Below the pieces are notes generated by a model. It saw nothing but the letters and a program-made list of their open reading frames with translations. It did not search any database and was not told where the DNA came from. A stretch of 64,000 nucleotides of DNA from CAJCJE01 sp036494465 (GTDB taxonomy: Bacteria > Actinomycetota > Actinomycetes > Mycobacteriales > Pseudonocardiaceae), in contig DASXOJ010000096.1 in the NCBI GenBank assembly GCA_036494465.1, positions 47,990 through 111,989 of the forward strand, written 5' to 3'. A program made the position numbers and the translations under genes. Shown piece by piece: positions 6,136-15,597 of the stretch (its first letter is position 1; each line of letters begins with the position of its first letter).

Positions 6136-9087
6136 TCAAACCGGGGTGTGCTCACCCTGCGATTCGGCATTCTCGTGCTGGTCGGCGGGCGATGCGTCGG
6201 GCGTGTCGGCCTGCGGCTGGGCCTGCGGCTCGGCCGGGGGCTCGGGCTGCGGTTCCTGCTGGGCTTCCGGCTGCGCCGCGCTGACCGGCGGACCGGCCGG
6301 GCGGGACGCGGCACGACGCGAAACTCGCCTGGTCGGGCGAGTGGTCACCGGCGGCTGCTCGACGACCGTCCAATGGCCGTTGCTGGTCACCGCGACCGTG
6401 CTCGGGCCCTCGTCCTCGGTGTCCCCGGTGTCCCCGGCCTCCGCCGCGGGCGCCTCGGCAGGTGTCTCAACCGGAGTCTCGACAGTGGCCAACGGCACGT
6501 CCGGGGCCTGGACCTCGGCGACCGGCTCCGGCGCCTGGACGGCCTCCGGAGTCACCTCGGCTTCGGGTGCCTCGACCACTTCGACCGTCTCGGCGGGCTG
6601 GCTGCGTTCGCCGCGGTTGCGGCGCCTGCCGCGCCTGCCGGACTCGCCACCGGAGGAGGGCTGCTGCTCGTTGGCCTGGCCGTTGGTCTGACCGTTGACG
6701 CCGTTCCCGCCGTTGGCGGCGGCGTGCACGGCGGCAGCGGCCTGGGCGATCGCGCTGGACGGGCCTGCCGGGGTGGCGTGCGAGTGCTGGCCACCCCCGT
6801 TACCGCCATTGCCGCCGTTGTTCCCGTTGCCGTTCCCGCCGTTGCCATGCGCCTGGTTCGGCGTGGTGGACACCACGACGCCGCGACCGCGGCAGTGCTC
6901 GCACGGGATGCTGAACGCCTCAAGCAGGCCGGTGCCGACCCGCTTGCGGGTCATCTGCACCAGGCCCAGCGAGGTGACCTCGGCGACCTGGTGACGGGTG
7001 CGGTCCCGGCCGAGGCACTCGGTGAGCCTGCGCAGCACCAGGTCCCGGTTGGACTCCAGCACCATGTCGATGAAGTCGATGACGATGATGCCGCCGATGT
7101 CGCGCAACCGGAGCTGGCGGACGATCTCCTCGGCCGACTCCAGGTTGTTGCGGGTGACCGTCTCCTCCAGGTTGCCGCCGGAGCCGGTGAACTTGCCGGT
7201 GTTCACGTCGATGACGGTCATCGCCTCGGTCCGGTCGATCACCAGGTAACCGCCGGAGGGCAGCCAGACCTTGCGGTCCAGTGCCTTGAGGATCTGCTCG
7301 TCGATGCGGTGCTCGGTGAACACGTCGGTGTTGCCGACGTGTTTGCGCAGGCGGTCCGCGAGATCGGGCGCGACGTGGCTGACGTAGTCGTTGATGGTGT
7401 CGAAGGCGGTACTGCCCTGCACGATCAGCGCGGAGAAGTCCTCGGTGAACAGGTCGCGGACGACCTTGATCAGCAGGTCCGGCTCTTCGTAGAGCAGTTG
7501 CGGGGCCTTGGCCTTGGGCTGGCCGGCCCTCTCCTGGATGACCTCCCACTGCGCGCGCAGCCTGCGCACGTCGCGGCCGAGTTCCTCCTCGCTGACGCCC
7601 TCCGACGCGGTGCGAATGATCACACCCGCGTCCTCGGGCACGATCCGCTTCAGCACGTCCTTGAGGCGCTTGCGCTCGTTGTCCGGCAGCTTGCGGCTGA
7701 TCCCGGTGGCGCCGCCGCCGGGCACGTAGACCAGGAAGCGGCCGGGGAGGCTGATCTGGGTGGTCAGCCGGGCGCCCTTGTGCCCGACCGGGTCCTTGGT
7801 GACCTGCACCAGCACGCTGTCGCCGGTGGACAGTGCCTGCTCGATCTTGCGGGCCTTGCCCTCCAGGCCTGCGGCGTCCCAGTCGACCTCACCGGCGTAG
7901 AGCACTGCGTTGCGGCCGCGGCCGATGTCCACGAACGCCGCTTCCATGCTGGGCAGCACGTTCTGCACGCGACCGAGGTAGACGTTGCCGACCAGCGAGC
8001 CGGAACCGGCCGAGGTGACGAAGTGCTCGACGAGCACGCCGTCCTCGGTGACGCCGATCTGCACCACGTCGCCGCGCTCGTGCACGACCATCTTGCGGTC
8101 GACCGCCTCGCGGCGGGCCAGGAACTCCGACTCGGACAGAATCGGCACCCGGCGGCGACCGGCCTCGCGACCGTCGCGCCTGCGCTGCCGCTTGGCTTCC
8201 AGCCGGGTCGAGCCGCGCACGCTGCGCACCTCGTCGGATCCGCTGTCCCGGTTGTTGTCCCGGTTGCTGTCGCGGTCCTTGCCTGCCTTGGCCTCACGCG
8301 TCTCGCGGACGTGCACGACGGTGTTCGGCGGGTCGTCCTCGCCTGCGGCCGGGCCGTCCTCACCGGTGCCCTTGCGGCGACGGCGACGCCTGCGGCGGCG
8401 GGTCGAACCGTCGCCGTCCTCGGCCGTGTCATCGCCCGCGTCGTCGTTGCCGTCCTCTGTGGCCTCGTCGCCGTCCTGCTCGGATTCGGCGTCGTCGGAG
8501 GCGTTCTCGGCGTCATCGCCCTGGCCGCCCTTGCCACGACCCCGGCCGCGACGACCGCGCCGCCTGCGCCTGCGGGCCGAGCTGTCGTCGTCGTCGCCGT
8601 CCTCGTCGAGGTCGGCCTCGGCCTGCGCCTCGGGCTCCTTCTCGTCGACGGGCTCCTCGACCGGCTTGGGCCGGGCGGGCGCCGCGGGCGCGGTGGGCGT
8701 CTGGAACAGCGGGGCGGGCGCGGCGAAGACCGGCGCCAGACCGGCGGTGCGGCGCGGAGCGGGCTCCTCGACCACCTCTGACTCGTCCGATTCGACTGCT
8801 TCAACGGTTTCGACCGCTTCAGCGGGCTCGGCGGCCTCGTCGGTTTCCGCGTCACCGGCCAGCGCGCCCGCTACCTCAACGGCGACCTCGCGGTCGACGC
8901 TGGACTGCGGGCCGCGTACCGGCTTGCCCAGTTCCTCCAGGGCGTCGAGCACCTCGCGGCTGCTCCGCCCCAGCATCTTGGCCAGTGCGTGGACGCGCAG
9001 CTTGGCCGGCAGCTCATCGAGCAGCAGGTGCCCGGATGCGCGGCTATCCCCGCCGGTCGTTGCGGCGGGACCTTCATTGTTCGGCAT
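6136..9087 (-). CDS. rne: Ribonuclease E/G
   Basis: This endoribonuclease processes rRNA and initiates mRNA decay. I chose ATG 9087 because GGAGGAG lies 4 nt upstream; the frame stays open further upstream without such a site. The 983-residue protein has an IF2-N-like helical segment near residues 28-60 (LRVHALAKMLGRSSREVLDAL), then a low-complexity acidic and Arg-rich region to about residue 320. The catalytic core follows: S1 domain (GNVYLGRVQNVLPSMEAAF), VIDVNTGKF near residue 624, VIDFIDM near residue 667 and the zinc-link CEHCRGRG near residue 729. The tail is Gly/Asn-rich then Pro/Glu/Ala-rich. Catalysis sits centrally between disordered arms, as in mycobacterial RNase E. Confidence 0.95.
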   Translation of the reverse strand: MPNNEGPAATTGGDSRASGHLLLDELPAKLRVHALAKMLGRSSREVLDALEELGKPVRGPQSSVDREVAVEVAGALAGDAETDEAAEPAEAVETVEAVESDESEVVEEPAPRRTAGLAPVFAAPAPLFQTPTAPAAPARPKPVEEPVDEKEPEAQAEADLDEDGDDDDSSARRRRRRGRRGRGRGKGGQGDDAENASDDAESEQDGDEATEDGNDDAGDDTAEDGDGSTRRRRRRRRRKGTGEDGPAAGEDDPPNTVVHVRETREAKAGKDRDSNRDNNRDSGSDEVRSVRGSTRLEAKRQRRRDGREAGRRRVPILSESEFLARREAVDRKMVVHERGDVVQIGVTEDGVLVEHFVTSAGSGSLVGNVYLGRVQNVLPSMEAAFVDIGRGRNAVLYAGEVDWDAAGLEGKARKIEQALSTGDSVLVQVTKDPVGHKGARLTTQISLPGRFLVYVPGGGATGISRKLPDNERKRLKDVLKRIVPEDAGVIIRTASEGVSEEELGRDVRRLRAQWEVIQERAGQPKAKAPQLLYEEPDLLIKVVRDLFTEDFSALIVQGSTAFDTINDYVSHVAPDLADRLRKHVGNTDVFTEHRIDEQILKALDRKVWLPSGGYLVIDRTEAMTVIDVNTGKFTGSGGNLEETVTRNNLESAEEIVRQLRLRDIGGIIVIDFIDMVLESNRDLVLRRLTECLGRDRTRHQVAEVTSLGLVQMTRKRVGTGLLEAFSIPCEHCRGRGVVVSTTPNQAHGNGGNGNGNNGGNGGNGGGQHSHATPAGPSSAIAQAAAAVHAAANGGNGVNGQTNGQANEQQPSSGGESGRRGRRRNRGERSQPAETVEVVEAPEAEVTPEAVQAPEPVAEVQAPDVPLATVETPVETPAEAPAAEAGDTGDTEDEGPSTVAVTSNGHWTVVEQPPVTTRPTRRVSRRAASRPAGPPVSAAQPEAQQEPQPEPPAEPQAQPQADTPDASPADQHENAESQGEHTPV

Positions 9088-9248
9088 ATGACTCCTCCGC
9101 CCCCGGGCGCGTCCCCAGTACCGGCGCCAGAAAAGACGCCAAGACTGTCGGACGCGGCCGCGCAGGGGCCCTTCCTGTCTTGTCACCGTCGCACCAGGCG
9201 ACGGGAATCCTTGCCATCGTCAACCGACACCCGAACCATCTCGGGCGC

Positions 9249-10079
9249 TCAGTCGACAGGTCGTTCGACGATGCGCTGGCCCGGCTCCGGCTCCCTGGCC
9301 ACCGCCACCTCCGCAGCGCCCCTGTCTGGGGCGAACGGGTCGGTGAGGCGGCCTTCATCGTCCAGCCGCCCCTGCGCCAACCGGGTAGCTTTGACTGGCT
9401 CCGGCGGGCTCAACGCGGCGACGACACGGATCGCGCTCAACACGTCATCGGGCCGAACGACAGGGGTTGTCTGCCGGACGACCACCACAAGTATCCCACA
9501 CCCCCGCGCACTCGCGCCGACGTCGCCATCCTCACTTGCTGACGACGCGCTGACCTGCACGGATACCAACGCCGGGCGGACGTCCATCCGGCGCATGCCG
9601 TTCTTGGTCATCCGATCGACCTCGACCGTCTCCGCCGCGAGCAGCGCGGCGACCGCGGGCCGCAGCGCCTCCTCGGTCGTGTCGGCGAGCTCGATCCGCC
9701 ACTGGCTCGCGTCGATCCGGTCGGCCAGGCTGCCGCCGGCCGCGATCACCGCCTCCAAGATGTCGATTCCCGGCGGCAGCGCCGCGTCCAGCTCGTTGAC
9801 CAGCAGTTCCGGGTCGAGCGGGGTGACGACGGACAGCTCGACGTACTCGGCTTCGCTGGCCGTTCCGGTCGGCGCGGCACCCACCCAGGAGACCCGGGGG
9901 CGCGGGTTGAAGCCCTGCGAGTACGCCATCGGCACGCCCGCTCTGCGCAACGCGCGTTCGAACGTTCGGGCGATGTCACGATGTGACGCGAAACGCAACT
10001 TGCCACGTTTGGCGTAACGCAGCCGCAGTTTCTGTGCGGGCGGAGCCGAGGGGTTGTCCGGCTCAGGTTTGCGGCTCAG
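9249..10079 (-). CDS. Radical-SAM-linked DUF2344 protein (TIGR03936 type), probable CTG start
   Basis: Members of this family are encoded next to a radical SAM protein and may act with it; the reaction is unknown. The core motif RFASHRDIARTFERALRRAG and MAYSQGFNPRPR identify it. No ATG or GTG lies in phase upstream of the core. A CTG at 10079 is preceded by GAGGAG with 5-nt spacing and gives MSRKPEPDNPSAPPAQKLRL, matching the usual N-terminus of actinobacterial homologues. An in-frame TGA lies just upstream of it. The alternative TTG at 9998 would remove the conserved KLRLRYAKRGK strand. The predicted length is 276 residues. Its radical SAM partner lies 2 kb away at 12018-13979, separated by a protease gene. 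Confidence 0.88.
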   Translation of the reverse strand: MSRKPEPDNPSAPPAQKLRLRYAKRGKLRFASHRDIARTFERALRRAGVPMAYSQGFNPRPRVSWVGAAPTGTASEAEYVELSVVTPLDPELLVNELDAALPPGIDILEAVIAAGGSLADRIDASQWRIELADTTEEALRPAVAALLAAETVEVDRMTKNGMRRMDVRPALVSVQVSASSASEDGDVGASARGCGILVVVVRQTTPVVRPDDVLSAIRVVAALSPPEPVKATRLAQGRLDDEGRLTDPFAPDRGAAEVAVAREPEPGQRIVERPVD

Positions 10080-10268
10080 CGCTGCTCCTCAAGGCTGTGA
10101 TCAGTCAGACGGCGTCATCGCGGGGACAACCGGCGACGACGGAGCACGACCGTACCCGCCGAGGTAAATATCCCGCCAAACTTGTCTGTACGGTCTGCGC
10201 TGGCTACCGTCCCGCTGGGAGTGGACGCGCATTCCCCGAGTGTGTCTCACCAGCGATGGAGGTCCCCC

Positions 10269-12011
10269 GTGCCTCTGCTCCGCCGAGCGAGGGCGGCAGC
10301 GTTGTGCACCGCTCTGCTGGCGGTGGGCTGCCTGACAACGGCCACGGCGGTCAGTGCCGACCCGCTTCCGGACAGCCAGGGCAGCTGTCTGCAGAGCGGT
10401 CCTGACCTGCGGTATCTGGTCGTCTTCAACCCGGGCACCGCCCAGGCGATCGCCGAGGACACGATCACCGCCGAGTGTGGCACGACCACCGTCTACTACC
10501 CGCAGATCGCGGTCGCGGTGGCGATGTCCCCCGACCCGACGTTCGCCGATCGAATCGGCCCGAACCGGGCATACAGCGCACAGGCTCAGGCGTACTACGA
10601 CTCGACCGCGGACGGTACGCCCGAAGTGTCCAAAAAGTCCGATGAGATCAAGGCGAACCTGCCATCGGTGACGAACAACCCGAGCAGCGTGTCGGCCACG
10701 AACCGGACGTCCCAGCAGTGGGACATGAACATGATCAAGGCGGACCAGGCCCACCGGATCGACAAGGGCAGCTCGCAGGTCGTGGTCGGCGTCCTCGACT
10801 CCGGCATCGACGCGCAGCAGCCCAACCTGACCCAGTCCATCGACCCTGCCGCGTCCGCCGGTTGCGTTTCCGGCGCCCCGGACACCACCGAAAGCGCCTG
10901 GGAGCCAACGACTTCCGCGCACGGCACGCACGTGGCGGGCACCATCGCCGCCGCCGACGACGGCAGGGGCATCGCCGGTGTCGCGCCCGGCGTGAAGGTC
11001 GCGTCGGTGAAAGTGGTCGACGACAACGGTTACATCTATCCCGAGGCCGCGGTGTGCGGGTTCATGTGGGCCGCGCAGAACGGGATGGCGATCGCCAACA
11101 ACAGCTACTTCATCGACCCGTGGGTGTTCACCTGCGCGGACACCACCGGCCAGAACGTGGTCTACACGGCGGTGCAGCGCGCCGTCGCCTACGCCACCTC
11201 GCACGGCGTGCTGTCCATCGCCGCAGCGGGCAACCAGGGTGTCGATCTGAGCAACCCCAGCCAGGACACATCCAGTCCGGACAACGTCGACTCCGGCGAC
11301 CAGCAACAGCGCCAACTCGGCGACGACTGTGCGCAACTGCCCGCTGGCCTGCCCGGCGTGGTCACGGTGTCCTCGGTGGGCGCGGACGAACTCAAGGCGG
11401 GCTACAGCTCCTACGGTCTCGGCTCGATCGACCTGACCGCCCCTGGCGGCGACAGCCACCAGCACTCGTCGAAGAGCTCCAACTGCGTGCTCTCGACCGT
11501 GCCGGGCGGTTATGCGAGCGCCTGCGGCACGTCCATGGCGGCGCCGCACGTGTCCGGGGTCGCGGCGCTGCTCGCGTCGCTGCATCCGCACGCGAGCCCA
11601 CGCCAGCTGACCGTGCTGCTCAACGAACAGGCGACGCCGGTCGCGTGCCCGTCCGACTACGACCTCAACGGCACCGGCACCCAGGACGCCTACTGCACCG
11701 GCGATTCCAGCTACAACAGCTTCTACGGGCACGGCCTTGTGAACGCGCTCGGGGCCGTCACCGATAATCTCCCAAGTGGACAGTCCACGTCGAATTCGGC
11801 GACACAGGGCCAGATCACTCCCCCGATGTCGACGACGCCCGACGACGGCACCACAACGCCGCACTCGGATTCGCAGTTGCAGAGCCAGTCCACCACACCG
11901 TCCACGAAGGACACTCCGGCGGTACCGCCGACGAGCACCCCGGCCACGCAGCCCGCCGAGGCAGGCGTGCCGCCGGTGGTCAGCTCGCTGATCCCCGACG
12001 GCGTCTGGTAG
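10269..12011 (+). CDS. Secreted subtilisin-like serine protease (S8)
   Basis: This 580-residue exported protease starts at GTG 10269, with GGAGG 6 nt upstream. It has a basic-hydrophobic signal peptide ending near VSADP (about residue 32), then a propeptide-like region. The S8 catalytic domain follows, with Asp177 in VLDSGID, His218 in AHGTHVAG and Ser422 in GTSMAAPHVSG. The oxyanion region NNSYF replaces the commoner NxS segment. A Ser/Thr/Pro-rich tail of about 80 residues ends in SLIPDGVW with no obvious membrane anchor or sorting signal. The gene is on the opposite strand between the two radical-SAM-linked genes and ends 6 bp from the convergent radical SAM stop. Confidence 0.93.
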   Translation: MPLLRRARAAALCTALLAVGCLTTATAVSADPLPDSQGSCLQSGPDLRYLVVFNPGTAQAIAEDTITAECGTTTVYYPQIAVAVAMSPDPTFADRIGPNRAYSAQAQAYYDSTADGTPEVSKKSDEIKANLPSVTNNPSSVSATNRTSQQWDMNMIKADQAHRIDKGSSQVVVGVLDSGIDAQQPNLTQSIDPAASAGCVSGAPDTTESAWEPTTSAHGTHVAGTIAAADDGRGIAGVAPGVKVASVKVVDDNGYIYPEAAVCGFMWAAQNGMAIANNSYFIDPWVFTCADTTGQNVVYTAVQRAVAYATSHGVLSIAAAGNQGVDLSNPSQDTSSPDNVDSGDQQQRQLGDDCAQLPAGLPGVVTVSSVGADELKAGYSSYGLGSIDLTAPGGDSHQHSSKSSNCVLSTVPGGYASACGTSMAAPHVSGVAALLASLHPHASPRQLTVLLNEQATPVACPSDYDLNGTGTQDAYCTGDSSYNSFYGHGLVNALGAVTDNLPSGQSTSNSATQGQITPPMSTTPDDGTTTPHSDSQLQSQSTTPSTKDTPAVPPTSTPATQPAEAGVPPVVSSLIPDGVW

Positions 12012-12017
12012 TCCGCG

Positions 12018-13979
12018 CTACTTCGACAACGCCGGGTTGCGCACCGGGGAACCGATGCCGACCGGCGAGATCGGCAGCATCTTGCGACCGGTCGGCCCGA
12101 TCTCGATGTCCGTGCCCATCGACGGGCAGACCCCGCAGTCGAAGCATGGCGTCCACCGGCAGTCGTCCTGGTCCTGCTCGCCCAGCGCGTCCTGCCAGTC
12201 CGCCCAGAGCCATTCCTTGTCCAGCCCGGAATCCAGGTGGTCCCAGGGCAGGATCTCGTCGCCGGCGCGCTCGCGGCTGGTGTACCAGTCCAGGCTCAGG
12301 CCGATCGGGTCGAGTTCGGCCTGGCACGCGGAAAGCCAGCGCTCGTAGGAGAAGTGCTCGCTCCAGCCGTCGAACTTGCCGCCCTCGCGCCACACCCGCT
12401 CGATCACCGCACCGACCCGGCGGTCACCACGGGAGAGCAGACCTTCGATCATGGACGGTTTGCCGTCGTGGTAGCGCATGCCGATGTTGCGGCCGAGGTT
12501 GCGGTTGGCGTTGACCGCCACGCGCAGCTTCTTCAGTCGATCGTCCACAGTGTCCGGATCGCACTGCGGCGCCCACTGGAACGGCGTGTGCGGCTTGGGC
12601 ACGAACCCGCCGATCGAGATGGTGCAGCGGATGTCCTTGCGGCCACTGGCCTCCCGGCCCGCCTTGATCACCTCGTGCGCCATGTTCGCGATCTGCAGCA
12701 CGTCGTCGTCGGTCTCGGTGGGCAGGCCGCACATGAAGTACAGCTTGACCTGCCGCCAGCCCGCCGCGTACGCGGCCGAGACCGTGCGGATCAGGTCCGC
12801 CTCGGAGACCTGCTTGTTGATGACCTTGCGGATCCGTTCGCTGCCACCCTCTGGCGCGAACGTGAGGCCGGAGCGCCTGCCGTTGCGGGACAGCTCGTTG
12901 GCCAGGTCGATGTTGAACGCGTCCACCCGGGTACTGGGCAGGCTCAGGCCGGTGTTGGTGCCCTCGTAGCGGTCGGCAAGGCTCTTGGCGATCTCGCCGA
13001 TCTCGGAGTGGTCCGCGCTGGACAGGCTGAGCAGCCCGACCTCCTCGAACCCGGTCGCCTCGAGGCCGCGCTGGATCATCCCGCCGATGCCATCGATCGA
13101 GCGCTCCCGCACCGGGCGAGTGATCATGCCCGCCTGGCAGAACCGGCAGCCCCGGGTGCAGCCGCGGAAGATCTCCACGCTCATCCGCTCGTGCACGCTC
13201 TCCGCGAGCGGCACCAGCGGCTGCTTCGGGTAGGGCCACGCGTCGAGGTCCATGGTGGTGCGCTTGGCCACGGTGGCGGGCACGCGCTCGGTCTTGGGCG
13301 TGACACTCGCGATCCGGCCGTCCGGGCCGTAGGCGACGTCGTAGAGGCTCGGGATGTACACCCAGCCGGTCTCGGCCAGGCGCAGCAGCAGCTCAGCGCG
13401 GCCACCGGGCCGGTCCTCGGTCTTCCAGGCCCTGACGATCTCGGTGATCTCGCCGACGGCCTGTTCACCGTCGCCGAGCACGGCGGCGTCCACGAAGTCC
13501 GCGAGCGGCTCCGGGTTGAACGCGGCGTGCCCGCCTGCCAGCACGATCGGGTCGTCGATGCCCCGGTCGGCCGCGTGCAGCGGGATGCCCGCCAGGTCGA
13601 GCGCGTTGAGCAGGTTGGTGTAGCCGAGCTCGGTCGAGAAGCTGACGCCGAGGACGTCGAATGCGCCGATCGGGCGATGGCTGTCAACTGTGAACTGCGG
13701 GATGTGGTTCTCCCGCATCAGCGCTTCCAGGTCCGGCCACACCGCGTAACTGCGCTCGGCGAGCACGCGGTCCATCTCGTTGAGGATTTCGTACAGGATC
13801 ATCACGCCCTGGTTGGGCAGGCCGACCTCGTAGGCGTCCGGGTACATCAGGCACCAGCGCACGTCGGTGGCCGCCCAGTCCTTGACCGTGGCATTCAGTT
13901 CGCCACCGATGTACTGGACCGGCTTGCTCACTTTCGGCAGCAGCGGTTCCAACCTGGGGAAGACAGACTCGGCACGCAC
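12018..13979 (-). CDS. B12-binding-domain radical SAM protein (TIGR03960 family)
   Basis: This is a cytoplasmic 4Fe-4S radical SAM enzyme of unknown substrate that co-occurs with the DUF2344 protein. The N-terminal half resembles a cobalamin-binding fold (MYPDAYEVGLPNQG, GVSFSTELGY, VLAGGHAAFNPEP, LGDGEQ). The cluster motif GCTRGCRFCQAG lies near residue 273, and a C-terminal Cys-rich segment reads CFDCGVCPSMG. The GTG at 13979 matches where homologues begin (ESVFPRLEPLLP). A TACCCT hexamer just upstream makes a leaderless transcript possible. ATG 14015 and further codons upstream remain alternatives. The length is about 653 residues. Confidence 0.92.
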   Translation of the reverse strand: MRAESVFPRLEPLLPKVSKPVQYIGGELNATVKDWAATDVRWCLMYPDAYEVGLPNQGVMILYEILNEMDRVLAERSYAVWPDLEALMRENHIPQFTVDSHRPIGAFDVLGVSFSTELGYTNLLNALDLAGIPLHAADRGIDDPIVLAGGHAAFNPEPLADFVDAAVLGDGEQAVGEITEIVRAWKTEDRPGGRAELLLRLAETGWVYIPSLYDVAYGPDGRIASVTPKTERVPATVAKRTTMDLDAWPYPKQPLVPLAESVHERMSVEIFRGCTRGCRFCQAGMITRPVRERSIDGIGGMIQRGLEATGFEEVGLLSLSSADHSEIGEIAKSLADRYEGTNTGLSLPSTRVDAFNIDLANELSRNGRRSGLTFAPEGGSERIRKVINKQVSEADLIRTVSAAYAAGWRQVKLYFMCGLPTETDDDVLQIANMAHEVIKAGREASGRKDIRCTISIGGFVPKPHTPFQWAPQCDPDTVDDRLKKLRVAVNANRNLGRNIGMRYHDGKPSMIEGLLSRGDRRVGAVIERVWREGGKFDGWSEHFSYERWLSACQAELDPIGLSLDWYTSRERAGDEILPWDHLDSGLDKEWLWADWQDALGEQDQDDCRWTPCFDCGVCPSMGTDIEIGPTGRKMLPISPVGIGSPVRNPALSK

Positions 13980-14102
13980 ACCGACAAGGGTAAACGGTCG
14001 GCGCGAACCAGCCATCTCGACCGACTGGTACGTGAACTCGGGGTTTCCTTCTCGGTACAGACCACGCCTGGACCAGGTACAGCACATGGTCAACGCATGA
14101 AC

Positions 14103-14118
14103 ATTGGTCTAGTCCACC
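14103..14118 (+). promoter_or_regulatory. DasR-type operator (dre-like), site 1
   Basis: ATTGGTCTAGTCCACC matches the established Streptomyces DasR-responsive consensus built on TGGTCTAGACCA, with one half-site mismatch. It lies just upstream of a TTGACA hexamer in front of the chitinase gene. DasR-type sites are known to bring chitinase genes under N-acetylglucosamine control. Confidence 0.7.
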
Positions 14119-14121
14119 CTC

Positions 14122-14150
14122 TTGACACCGCAAGTGGTCTAGGCCACATT
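14122..14150 (+). promoter_or_regulatory. Chitinase promoter
   Basis: TTGACA (14122-14127) is a perfect -35 hexamer. With 17-bp spacing it points to a weak -10, CACATT (14145-14150). The element sits between and overlaps the two dre-like sites, so a bound repressor would block polymerase. The 5' untranslated leader to ATG 14348 would be about 190 nt. Confidence 0.5.
14133..14148 (+). promoter_or_regulatory. DasR-type operator (dre-like), site 2
   Basis: AGTGGTCTAGGCCACA is a near-palindromic copy of the dre core, 30 bp from site 1 (about three helical turns, same face). It spans the -35/-10 spacer. The duplicated TGGTCTAG element reproduces the direct repeats classically described in streptomycete chitinase promoters. 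Confidence 0.72.
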
Positions 14151-14347
14151 CGATGAACCGACCGTGAACCGAGATTGTCGAGGCCCTGCCAGAAATCGAC
14201 AGCAAACGTTCGCGACGGCAGCGAGGGAACTCCGACAAACCAGAACAAAAGACGGGGACACCACACCGGCGGGGCGGACCCCAATTTTGGGGGTCGGCAA
14301 CGACACCGAAGGGGGCGTCCGCCGGCTTTCGTCGGCGAGGAGGACGC

Positions 14348-15571
14348 ATGCAACGGTTATCCATGACAGCCGCGTTGGGTGCCGCGGTCGTCGCGGCGGG
14401 TTCGCTGATCGCCTTCACGGGCATCAGCAACGCCGCCCAGCACCCGGCCGCGGCGACACCTGCCGCGGTCAGCTCGGGTTGGTACGGCGCGGCACCGTAC
14501 GTGATGCCACTGGACAACAACCCGCCGAACCTGCCCCAGGTGATGGCCGCGACCGGCCAGAAAACGTTCGAACTGGCCTTCGTGCTCTCCGACGGCGGCT
14601 GCAACGCCGCATGGGGCGGTACCGCGTCGGTCTCCTCGGACAGCACGGTCGCCAACATCATCAGCGGCGTCCGCGCCGCGGGCGGTGACGTGTCCGTGTC
14701 GTTCGGCGGATACGGCGGAACAAAGCTCGGCCAGGTCTGCGGGTCGGCATCGGCGACCGCAGCGGCCGAACAGGCGGTGATCAGCAAGTACCAGCTCAAG
14801 GCGATCGACTTCGACCTCGAAGAACCCGAGTACGAGAACACCGCCGCCATCAACAACGAGATCGGCGCGGCCCAGATCCTGCAGAACAACAACCCGGGCC
14901 TGTACGTGTCGATCACCACCGCAGGAACCACGGCAGGCACCGGCTACTTCGGCCAGAACGTGCTCAACACCGCCAAGAGCGACAACTTCGTGCCTGCGAA
15001 CTACTCGATCATGCCCTTCGACGGTGGCTTCAACGGCGCGGCGAGCCAGACGGCCGCCCTGGAGTCCTTCCACACCCTGCTGATGAACACCTTCGGCTGG
15101 AACAGCGCGACCGCCTACAACCACGAAGGCGTCTCGCAGATGAACGGCAGGACCGACTCGGCCGAGTACTTCTACCAGTCGGACTTCCAGTCCGTGCTCA
15201 GCTACGCACAGAGCAAGGGCCTGACCCGCTACACGTACTGGTCACTCAACCGGGACGTGCAGTGCAACCCGCCCGACAACAACGGCCAGCTCTCCGGCAC
15301 GTGCAGCAGCGTCCCGCAGAACAGCTGGGACTTCACCAAGTACACGGCGGAGTTCGGTGGCGCGGTGCCGCCGACCAGTCCACCTCCGCCCCCGCCGACC
15401 TCACCGCCGCCCGGCGGCTCGTGCTCCGCGTCCGCGTGGGTGGCCACCACCGCGTACACCGGCGGTCAGCAGGTCTCGTACAACGGCCACACCTGGACCG
15501 CCAAGTGGTGGACCGAAAACGACACCCCCGGCGGCCCGGCCGGTGTCTGGACCGACAACGGGTCCTGCTGA
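14348..15571 (+). CDS. Secreted GH18-type chitinase with C-terminal CBM5/12
   Basis: This 407-residue exported enzyme is predicted to hydrolyse chitin. It has a signal peptide (residues 1-30, ending near SNAAQ) and a GH18 TIM-barrel from about residue 42. The catalytic strand IDFDLEEPE places the general acid at Glu158; the first Asp-Gly of the classical DGxDxDxE motif is replaced by Lys-Ala, as in several chitinase subgroups. A Pro/Thr/Ser linker (about 343-360) leads to a chitin-binding module with ATTAYTGGQQVSYNGHTW and AKWW (362-407). GAGGAGG precedes ATG 14348. Two DasR-like sites overlap its promoter, suggesting induction by chitin breakdown products. Confidence 0.93.
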   Translation: MQRLSMTAALGAAVVAAGSLIAFTGISNAAQHPAAATPAAVSSGWYGAAPYVMPLDNNPPNLPQVMAATGQKTFELAFVLSDGGCNAAWGGTASVSSDSTVANIISGVRAAGGDVSVSFGGYGGTKLGQVCGSASATAAAEQAVISKYQLKAIDFDLEEPEYENTAAINNEIGAAQILQNNNPGLYVSITTAGTTAGTGYFGQNVLNTAKSDNFVPANYSIMPFDGGFNGAASQTAALESFHTLLMNTFGWNSATAYNHEGVSQMNGRTDSAEYFYQSDFQSVLSYAQSKGLTRYTYWSLNRDVQCNPPDNNGQLSGTCSSVPQNSWDFTKYTAEFGGAVPPTSPPPPPPTSPPPGGSCSASAWVATTAYTGGQQVSYNGHTWTAKWWTENDTPGGPAGVWTDNGSC

Positions 15572-15597
15572 TTCACCAAACCCCTCGAACACGCGCA

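Noticed and set aside
6148..8781. An 877-codon plus-strand open frame
   Set aside because: It is the antisense of rne; its Val/Gly/Leu/Asp-rich composition is the usual shadow of a high-GC gene.
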